The position numbers were made by a program, and so were the translations under genes. Shown here in pieces: positions 55,521 through 64,000 of a stretch of DNA of 64,000 bases. The notes under the pieces are model-generated. The model worked only from the letters and a program-made list of their open reading frames with translations, did no database searches and was not told where the DNA came from. The stretch is taken from assembly GCA_002794775.1 (NCBI GenBank), contig NBAY01000056.1, positions 62,001 through 126,000 of the forward strand, read 5' to 3'. Source of the stretch: Porodaedalea pini. Its lineage: Eukaryota > Basidiomycota > Agaricomycetes > Hymenochaetales > Hymenochaetaceae. Numbering within the stretch: position 1 is the stretch's first letter; each line of letters begins with the position of its first letter.

Positions 55521-56453
55521 AGTCGTCTTCTGTTTAGGTTTAGATGAGAAGTCTGGTGATGTAAAGGAATATCAGCATAGCAAAGATAGAGCCACTGTAT
55601 CAGGTGAATTCTCAGTGGTCCCCTTGAGCTTGGGCACTTGTTGATGACAACTTAATCACCCAACCCAATAGTGCGGGTTCTTGTTGTGGATGGAGAATCA
55701 AAACAATCGGTAGAGGACACTGTTCAAAATTACTTGAAGAAGCACCCCAAGGAGGAAATGTAGATGACTGATACATGATCTACTCAGCATCCATCATTAG
55801 ACACACATATATAATTCTTCAGGAATAACAGTAATATTATTTTGATTTGACAGAGTATTGTAAGCCTGCTCAGGTTATTGTTGAGTTCATAGGATTAGCA
55901 AAAGATGAGGTGGGCTTTACTTAGTCAATGTAGAATACAAGACTGAGGTGGCAAGGACAGGTGGCAGAGTCAATATTAATTGCTACTTTGGAAGGATCAA
56001 CAGATCGACAGAGTGACAGAACTTTTTTACAATGCAAAGTTCCCGTATGCATCACAAAAATTTGCAAAGAATTTCATGTGCTTATGGGGATTATAACTGG
56101 TTGAGCCTGGATTATATTTGGCATATACTCAGAATTTAAGCAGCTTATATTTGCATATAATCGGTAGTCAATTTTTTTTCGAAGTATAATCAAATATAAT
56201 TTTTTGCAAAATTTTGTGATGTGGAAAATCACTAGTACTATGCACTTGAGACTTTGAGTAAGCTATTCGAAATATTGATGATTCATACTTCACGGTGTGA
56301 GATTTTTTGAGAAAAGGTGGATTGAAAGCGAGTATACATCCTTAAATCAATGTATAAGACCTTGCATAAGCAAGTCACATGCTGAGTAGTGAGTCCCGTG
56401 ATTGACGCTACCTGCGATGTGTGTGGTAATACACCCCATGATTTCTGATTTAG

Positions 56454-56529
56454 GCCCCGTGACAGATCTGCATGCCCCGTGACAGATCTGCACGCCCCAT
56501 CACAGATCCGCGCGCCCCGTGACATATGG
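56454..56529. repeat. 20-bp tandem repeat, nearly four units
   Basis: Units begin GCCCCGTGACAGATCTGCAY at 56454, 56474, 56494 (changed to CATC..CGCGC) and 56514 (partial). A further GGCCCCGTG occurs at 56533. Confidence 0.7.
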
Positions 56530-57076
56530 TTTAGGCCCCGTGCACTTTGTTACTGGCCCCACTCCTAACCTTTGAGCTAATAACTCAAGAACGGCTGGGC
56601 GCATCGCAGTGATATGGGTACCAATCGAAAGCTATTGATGAGTAGAGTACAGGAAAATTAAGGGTACATAGAAATTCATCCTAATTAGGAAGTTATGAGT
56701 AGAACACTCCTGAGCAACACCGCCCAGGTCAGCAACTTGTAATGAGACAACCACAGCATGTACAGCAATATTAAGACATGTTCTGGAGAGGTGGTGATGC
56801 TAGTAATGAGGGAAAAATAATGAATTGTTACCACATACAGTGATTCCCCACGAGAGAGTGCTGAAGGAATGGCAGGCTTGTGCAGCTGCCGCCTGGCCAC
56901 CTAGATCTAATTTTGACTCCTGAGGCGACACAGACATGTAAATTAGATAGATGAGAGTCATATAATACCATGTATGTATTTTTAATTCTGCCAAAATCAA
57001 TAGTTATAATACTATAATACTAACAATGCAGGGGCAGGACATTGTGAGATCACGTGATGTAAAGACCCGCGCGCGT

Positions 57077-57112
57077 CGATGTCATGACCCGCACGCGTGG
57101 GTCATGACATCG
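57077..57112. repeat. Palindrome CGATGTCATGACCC / GGGTCATGACATCG
   Basis: 14-bp perfect inverted arms around the 8-base centre GCACGCGT. It lies about 370 bases beyond the protease gene end, so it may be a terminator-like or protein-binding site, or a subterminal part of the transposon. Confidence 0.5.
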
Positions 57113-57479
57113 GGATGCAATTCCCATGCACAGAGACTGGCATGGAGCTGCCCTCATTTGTTAGTGTGCTAAGGGACTCAGAAATGAAGCAAATTGTCAA
57201 ATGACACACAGGTAGTATTGCAGCCAGTACAAATATGTCATTGAGTTTCATATGACAAGTAAAATAGGTATACTTATGCGCTGGAAGTGCAGCGTTCAGA
57301 GAAAGACCAAATAAGTAGACAAGCAATGATAGTTGGCTGGAAGTGTCTGTATCATTATCTATTCTATTCCTTGGAACCAAGGAGAGTCTCATCTGAGGAT
57401 TGAAGGTCCCTCATGGCGGAAGTTCTGTTTATCACAATAAATGGTCGGAAAGAAGGGCAGACAGTAATGGAAAATCTTC

Positions 57480-60450
57480 TTACCTGGAGAGCGTTGTATA
57501 TGTCCTAACCGATGCTTTTGAGGCGAAATGAACATTCTGTGCGTCCTGCAAGTTGAGCTCCTCCATTCCTTCTACTTCAGCAAAGTCAGTGGCCTCTGAA
57601 CGCGGCATTGTTGCAAGTTCGAGAAGAGAGGCAGCTGCATGAATATCTTCCTCGCTGGTAATCGACTTGCAGTCAATTTTTGGAGTGTGAGGAGTTGATG
57701 GGCTTAATGTGTTGAGACGGAAGGTGATATGAAATGGAGAACTGGTGGGCTGGGGGCTTGCAGTTGAAGGCTTGGGCTGTTCATCGTGAGAAATCCTGGC
57801 CAAGTTGTATTCAGGGAGGAATATTGTTTTTCGAAGGAGCTGAAGAGTAAAATGCTGCCGCAAGCCCCCCATATGGTCTTGAGAGAAGAGAGGAAGGTCC
57901 ATAGCAATAGACAGCATGTTGGCCATGACAAAAACGCCACAGTCATAGCCATTGTTCTGCAAATTTGACTGAAGCAATGAGGAGGTAAAGACGTACTGAA
58001 AATGAGGGACAGAATGAAACTTGCCTTCATTGTTACAAAACTCCATTTGGAAGGAAGGGAGTTGGGGTGTTTCTCAGCAGACCAACATCTACAAAGGTAT
58101 TTACGAATTTCCTACAAGCACATAAACGTCTTATAAGCCAGAAAAGCACATTTTAAGTAAAAAAACATACTGCTTCAATCACTTTAGAGTCATCAAAAGC
58201 AGCACTTGAAATGCTATTCCAATACTGGATCTGCTGCTTCTCAAAATCGGTGACACAAAGGCTCCAATGGCTCCCACTACTCTTGCGACCTTTGGTCCTG
58301 TGCTCCATAAGAGGTTGTGACACAGGGCAGAACATTTTTCTGATGCTGCCATCAAACAGTCTTGTCTGATAAGAGTTTGAAAGTATGAGACACAGTCATG
58401 CAAAATGTGAGAAATAAATACCTTTGCTTTGCCAAATGGTCTGGAAACAGCTTCGTAGCCTTGTTGGCACAGCTGCAACATGAAAAACGTTGACATGAAG
58501 ACCAACTTCAGCCCAAGACATTGGGACAGGAGAGCAGCGAATGGGCACAAAGCATCACTGCTCACCAAGTCCTTCGAGTGCAAGCTAGAAAGCTCGTCTG
58601 CATGATAAGAAATCTGCCTTCCATGCACAGGTTTCAGTTTGTATTTTGGTCTGCATTGGGGAGATGCCGTTGAAAGACGTATTTTATGCTGAAGCTATTG
58701 GCCAGACAACTGCTGAGTTGTGGATAAAAAGGACAAGCACGAGACACACCTCTCTTCGAAGTTGCAGAGCAAGGGGCTCAGTCAATGCATTAGAGGCCTG
58801 AAGAGCTGTTAAGTTGTGAGGGGGGAGGAGGCTTGATGGGTGTTCGAAGGACAAATGGTTCACCGAGAGCGGAAGGTGTGGAGGAATGCCTTTGTGCAGT
58901 CTGAAACGAATCAGATGAGAATGAAGGCGCAGTAAGGAAGGAGTCTGATGATGAGTTCTTCATTTCGATCTTAGCATTTTTCAACTGTGAGTCTTTGAGA
59001 GAATTATCAAAAGAAAGCTCTCGGGGTGTTACAATGGGCAGACAATCCAAAGCTCTGTTGATAGATGGTGAAGAATGAAACATGATGTGTCGTTTATGAA
59101 TGTTGTCTGCCGCCATTGATCTGGGAGCCCACTTTTGAAAAAGACATGTAGAGAATCAATGTGTATGCAACTCGAGGTGCAAAAAATGACTCACCATGCT
59201 ATTCTCATCGTACATCTGCTGCAATTGGTTATATGCAGCTACATCAACAGCCTGGACATGTTGCAAGACATGGGAACCCAACAAGCCACCAAGTGTGCTA
59301 GAGATATACTCATGGTACAGTTCACCTACCCAACAGCATAAGGCTTCCTCAGTGTCGAACGGACGAGGTTCTTGACAGCGTAGAATGATCGTCAAAGCAA
59401 AAAAGCACACCCAAAAGCCGCATGATGTTCCAGACTTCTGAACTCCCCAGAAACGTATGCCAGATACTTTACGAGGTTCAGAGAGTGACGGCTAGCGATA
59501 GAGGAGTGTTTGAATAATGAAATTTTACAAAACAATTTCATAACAACGTACCAGAACTTGGGGGCGATCCTTGGATAAGAAAGCCGCAAGATACATATGA
59601 CCACGAATGTCAAGGGACTGAAGGATCTTTTCCCGGAGCCAATTGCCAGGGCTTAGGGAGTCGTGAATTGTGATGGTATTAGTCTTGAAGCTGTGTTCAT
59701 AGAGAATATAATGGTGCTCGTAGAGGACAAAGAAGAGAACACCATGCAATGGCATTTCATTCTGCATGAGTGAAAGAACATCGCTCAAAGCATTGGAGCC
59801 AACTGGTTTGAGGTATGCACTCCGATTGACATCGTCATGGGATTGCTGGACTGCCTGCTCGACATAAGTATTAACTTTGTTGTTCATGAGGCATATGAAA
59901 GGGAGACGCATGGTGATGCAGAGCTGATTGAGCATGTCAACGAAGTTTTCCATCTCCTCAATTCTCAACTCATAGTTCAGGAAAGCCCATGCAAGATTCT
60001 CTCCGGCTGCAATGGCAGCATCTTCAACATGGTGCTTGGAAAACATCAGGTAAATGTGAGACATACAAAGAAGGCATCACTCACATTGTTGTATCCATTT
60101 TCATTGAACTTATCAGCTCCAAATTGCACGACAAGCTCGTCACTTCTTTTTTTGAAAGAAGCTGAGCCATACAGAGCAAAAAACTCGCCGTATTCTTTCG
60201 CATCTTGCTTTTTCCTGAGCATCGGCGTGTTCGTTGGGCTACTGACAGGTGATGAGTGGTCAGGAGAGGACTTCAGGTCGATGAAATCGTTGCTGATCCT
60301 CCTGTTTACAGACTTCGACATGCGTCTCATATTTCGAAAGGTTTGACTGTCTGGGAAAACCTTAACACGATGCCCTGGAGACCCAAAGTGGTGATACGTA
60401 GGCAGACGGCCGGGGTGAAGTGCTGTAACGCCTTTTGGTCGTCCTCCCAA
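57480..60450 (-). CDS. C48 (Ulp1-like) protease gene of the Mutator-like element, multi-exon
   Basis: Read leftwards from about 60450. A first exon with GGRPKG and Ser-rich sequence appears to splice (GTGAGT near 60083 to CCAAG near 60035) into a segment ending near 59525 with HHYILYEHSF...TIHDSL, a His/Asp arrangement like C48 peptidases. Further exons follow (59392-59613, 59156-59410, 58790-59116, 58179-58628). Near the end HWSLCVTDFEKQQIQYWNS (58200-58270) supplies a His and an Asn where Asp is usual, and LQNNGYDCGVFVM (about 57930-57970) supplies the Gln and catalytic Cys. Such SUMO-protease-like domains accompany several plant and fungal Mutator-type and Zisupton-type transposons. The split between this gene and the transposase, and several exon borders, are inferred. 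Confidence 0.6.
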
Positions 60451-60461
60451 AGACTGAATAT

Positions 60462-63400
60462 CTAATACAAATTATTTGCACTACCTGAAATTGAATTGCC
60501 ACTGGACTCACTCGATGGACTGATGAAGGATGATTTCGACTGATAAATGGACCGTGGAGCAGAGGGTGACATGGTAGACCAAAGGGGGGAATGGGGAAAC
60601 CTTAGTCTCATTTGTTTGAGATGAACCTTGTAACGGTTTTTAGGTGAGCTCATGTCTGGCCGCATCATTGTCAGAGAGGGTGTGTCAGGCTCCAGCTCTG
60701 TTACGTGTGATGGAGTCGGTGGAGAAGTCAGTGCATGTGTTTGCTGTGTGTCAGGTCTGATTGAAGAAGGTGCCAGCTGAGATAACTGTAGCTTGCTATC
60801 CTCAGGCTGCCATTCGGAGTCATCGATTTTCTTGAGCCGCTGCAGATAGGAATCCATGCGCTTGTCAATGACGTTATCGGATACGTTACGTAGCTTCTCT
60901 CCCTTCTTTCTTGCAAAGACAGCGGCAGCTTCCCATGCATTCTTGTCATATGCAACATGTTCTTACAAAGAGGCAGTGAGAAAGCAACATTCTGTGCTAC
61001 GTCAAATGAAACATAAGCATACCTTCCCATACATTAACTGGCCCATTGGTCATATACCAATTGACTGCCCACAGATGGGCACAGTATTTCCCGGTCAACG
61101 TGAATTGCTTACAGTTGCAGGTTGGGAGCGATGGGTCAGCAACATGTTTGACAGCTTTGATGGATCCTCTGTAGATTGGTGAGGACATACATGAATAAGA
61201 AAAAAAAAATGGCAATTCACTCACCGAACATCTTTAGTGTATTGAATCTTATATATAGGCTTTCCTCCTGAAAAACACTTGATCTCAACACATCCACTGG
61301 CCCATAAGTCATGACCATTCTGGGTGATAGCTATGAGTGTTGGGTCAGGACGAGGATCTTCACTGACCCAGTACTGGAAATATGGAAAGAAATCTGTTAA
61401 TATCATCGAAGCAAGCCTATCGATGCTGTTGCATGATTTCAGACGAGGAAGCAGCACTTCAGCAGTGAATGTACTCACCGTTTGTTCTTTCTGTTGCCAA
61501 GAACAACATTATCGAAATGTTTATATGCAGTCTCCATAAAGTTGTTTGTATTGAAAGGACCTGTTCGTGGTTGACCAAGAGGAAGCCCCATGTCAAGGAC
61601 CATTTCTGAATACCGAATGAATGTCAATACCTGAGACAAAACATTTTTCACATACACACCTCACCATTTGTTGCACCACCAGTTGTCTCTGAAATAGTCA
61701 ATGATTGACGGCCGCACAATGTCAATGGAATATTTATTGGTTATGCTCATGATGCTTGCTTCAAACATTTCCTCGTAATGTGGCCATTGCCAAGCTTCCC
61801 TGCACCTCTGAGTGATCCTGAAAGCATCGAGTATCTCGGCGGTAGCATCATTTGCTAGTCTCCTCTTCAAATTTTGTTCGTTCCTTCTACACCTTACCGT
61901 TACAGGCACGGAGTTTGTCCAGTGCATGATGGCTTGTACGATATGGAACTGGCATAATCATATGCGAGAGTGATTCCCAAATACTAAACATAGCTCAGTG
62001 TCAGAACAATGTCAAGAATTGGAATACATACCATATTGAATGGCATTTCGCTCAGCCGCACTCTTGTCGATCATGAACAAGAATGGCTCCCACTTCTGCA
62101 ACTCCACAATCCTTCGTGCATTCTTGCGGATAAGATCTTTGTGTTCAGCAGTACGTTCTTCAATAACGGCTGTACCTGTGCAGATTCAGAGAGACATTCT
62201 GTAATCTGGCGAGAAGTTACATTCGTACCATTACAAATGTCTTTCGCCCGTGCCAGAATTGTCTGTGATGTCTTCTTCAGGAATCGACTCAAAGAGGAGG
62301 ATTGTACGTCTTCAGACAGGAGTGCTGCGACTGGAAAACATGTCAGAAGGATTCAGTATCCTTATTTTAGCTCGATAGATGGGCTTACTTGGATACATGT
62401 GATTATTCGGGCCAACCGTCATGAGCAGAGTCATAGGAGTGAAGTTCTCATTTTTATTTCTCCAAGATGAATCAAACCCAACACCACGATCGAGGGAGTT
62501 CAGGATGGCTGAGTCCTTGCAAAAATTATCGGACATGCCAAACGCCAACTTCAGGTGATTCTTCGGGTCATGGGGACAGTAACTGGAAGACACTATGTCA
62601 GAATTTGTACTGCATATGGGATGTGTTGGTGATGACATACTCAAACACTCTGTCAGGATTCTTTTGTGTGATTAGGCTTAGACCCTCGAAGCTGTTTTTT
62701 GCAAGCTTCGTATGGCGTCGATGCACAGCAAATAGCTTGTCCACATCTTTTGTAGACATGTGGCGATATATTGGGACATTCCACATTCCTTCCTTTCGTC
62801 CTGAACCAATGATGTCTGTGATTTCTGTAGCTGGTTCAGCATGTATTTAGAGTCATTTGTCTGCGTGAACCATACCTTTCTTCACGTCAGACGGAGTAAC
62901 ACCCATTCTGTCCATATAATCTACTACTAGCCTTCGTAACTGTTGGGAGTATTGCAAGGCATCCATATGAGCTTCATTTTGCTCTCCTTTCTGCCAAATG
63001 TGAGCAACACTTGGACGGTCTGCACAGACTTCAACCTGAGCATAGCGGCATAGTGTCATAAATGACCTTCGCACAATACAAAAACAAAGGACTCACATGT
63101 AACTCCACGCTGCATGGCCTAGTGTCCTTGGTCCACCTCTTGTGCTTCCGTTTAGTTTTCTCACCCGTTTTCTTTCTGAGAAACGGCATGGTATTTGTAA
63201 CACTCGAGGCATCTGAAAAGTATTCTTCATCCACATCGCCCTCATCCTCAGAGTCCCTCCTGTCATCCTCATCCTCAGATTCCTCTGCTAGATCATCTGC
63301 AATGCTCTGCTGTCTTTCAAATTCTTCATCTTCCTTTTCCTGCTGGAAATCCCTGACACACACTCCGGCACAGTGCATTGTGCAGTGATAGATTGGTAGG

Positions 63401-64000
63401 CGAAGGCCAGTCATCTGCTCACGTTGTGACAGTGGAAGGAACGTATTCAAATCACCAACAAATGCATGGGCTCGTATGTCCTTAGGTCGATCACCAGGTG
63501 TGTCCACCCAGGTCTGTACAATAGCATTTGATTTGAAGTATTCTTTGATGGAGAAATCGTTTTTCTGTGCCACTACTCACTCGGTGGACCACGGCATGAA
63601 AAGTAGAACCACTCACTTCTCTTTCAAACCACTCCGGAAGCTTGTGAGTGCTTATCGTAGCTGTTTTCCTCCACCCATGACTCTCACGCTTTATCTTTCA
63701 TATACCCAGTGTGACATTCTCTTCGAGAGAGTCTTCCTGTTCTCAATCATCGTCTGAAGGTGATGGCGAGCGCAGAGTCAGTTGGATCCCTCGAGGGCCC
63801 ATGGCATGCAGTAGAAGCAACTTTGTGGTCTTCGGGCTTACTTCCTGATGTTCGGGGGACTCAGGTGAATCTTTCGCTGCCTCAGCATACGTGGTATCCC
63901 ATTCCTCTTGCAGTGTGTTGTCGCAAACAGTCGCTGGTGTCTTGTATTTTGATAGATGCCTTTTTTTTGGTTGACCCTTTTGTGGTGTGTCACCGACGAC
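60462..64000 (-). CDS. Mutator-like transposase with SWIM finger, 5' end outside window
   Basis: Multi-exon, read leftwards. The first complete-looking exon (63031-63555) is acidic in its middle. Exons at 62853-63074, 62598-62786 and 62312-62644 lead to the core: GVGFDSSWRNKNENFTPM with a catalytic-type Asp. Then come 62071-62292, 61661-61927 and 61475-61657, the last with TNNFMETAYKHFD, a Mutator transposase signature. A SWIM zinc finger, CNCKQFTLTGKYCAHL (CxC...CxH), lies at about 61100-61150. The Ser/Pro-rich C-terminus ends at 60462. Introns are short with normal borders and no stop was seen inside the exons, so the copy may be intact. A KDZ/Zisupton assignment was considered but the motif order fits Mutator-like better. 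Confidence 0.7.
63743..64000 (-). CDS. Partial exon at the window edge
   Basis: An open minus-strand frame enters from the right edge and runs about 85 codons to TGA near 63743, Lys/Pro/Ser-rich with an acidic stretch and a final SPSDDD. It is probably the N-terminal exon of the transposase or a neighbouring gene; the splice to 63613 (about 58-nt intron GTGAGTGG...GCACAG at 63556-63613) is uncertain. Confidence 0.35.
   Translation of the reverse strand, partial: VVGDTPQKGQPKKRHLSKYKTPATVCDNTLQEEWDTTYAEAAKDSPESPEHQEVSPKTTKLLLLHAMGPRGIQLTLRSPSPSDDD

Larger units (their letters stand above)
55521..57479. other. AT-rich spacer between unit B and the Mutator-like element
   Basis: No gene is supported; open frames are short and overlapping. 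It contains a 20-bp tandem repeat at 56454-56529 and a 14-bp-arm palindrome at 57077-57112. The right part may belong to the end of the Mutator-like element, but no terminal repeat could be paired because the other end lies outside the window. Confidence 0.45.

Noticed and set aside
56454..56529. CRISPR-like array
   Set aside because: The units are contiguous 20-mers without unique spacers, and the genome is eukaryotic.
1..64000. tRNA or rRNA genes
   Set aside because: No stretch combining A and B box motifs with a cloverleaf fold, and no rRNA-like sequence, was recognised on reading both strands; a covariance-model scan was not possible.
60462..64000. KDZ or Zisupton classification of the right-end transposase
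   Set aside because: The order of core Asp segment, TNNFxE motif and SWIM finger fits Mutator-like transposases better, though a profile search would decide.

Overview
The window looks like transposon-rich nuclear DNA of a mushroom-forming basidiomycete (Agaricomycetes). The signs are introns of about 50-110 nt with GT-AG borders and CTRAY branch points, a polymerase II subunit fragment with such introns, and nested Ty3/gypsy, hAT, Tc1 and Mutator-like elements. Species cannot be named from the sequence. Only one ordinary host gene is clear: a RING-finger protein at 607-2970, followed by about 3 kb of pyrimidine-rich spacer.

From about 6.0 to 20.1 kb, and again from 53.7 to 55.5 kb, lies a diverged tandem duplication of a small unrecognised locus. 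Unit A runs from about 6.0 kb to about 18.2 kb and unit B from about 18.2 kb to about 55.5 kb. Unit A is split by a Tc1-like element (9478-17709, TA target), which is itself split by a chromodomain Ty3/gypsy element on the minus strand (gypsy-1, 10020-17002, TSD GGTGG). Unit B is split by a large second-family Ty3/gypsy element (gypsy-3, 20114-53730, plus strand). Its 5' LTR is split by an hAT element (20171-38295) flanked by CTTACACT on both sides. The hAT carries two large insertions, both in introns of its transposase: 8 kb of degraded host-gene pieces (C2H2 zinc finger, RPB1, CAP-Gly) and a second copy of the chromodomain element (gypsy-2, 31138-37496, TSD CTTCC). The order of events in unit B is duplication, gypsy-3, hAT, gypsy-2.

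Gypsy-3 is about 15.5 kb without the hAT. After gag, protease and pol it holds roughly 6.7 kb of extra DNA with three intact reading frames (an antisense Zn2Cys6-type protein, an antisense two-exon coiled-coil protein and a sense 318-aa protein) and a fourth that is broken. Its pol frame carries twelve internal stops, eleven of them TGA, mostly where arginine is expected. Gypsy-1 and gypsy-2 show the same TGA pattern. Most LTR differences in all three elements are CpG transitions, so cytosine-methylation-type decay is the simplest explanation.

The right end (57.5-64 kb, minus strand) is a Mutator-like element with a SWIM-finger transposase and one or two C48 (Ulp1-like) protease modules, running off the window edge.
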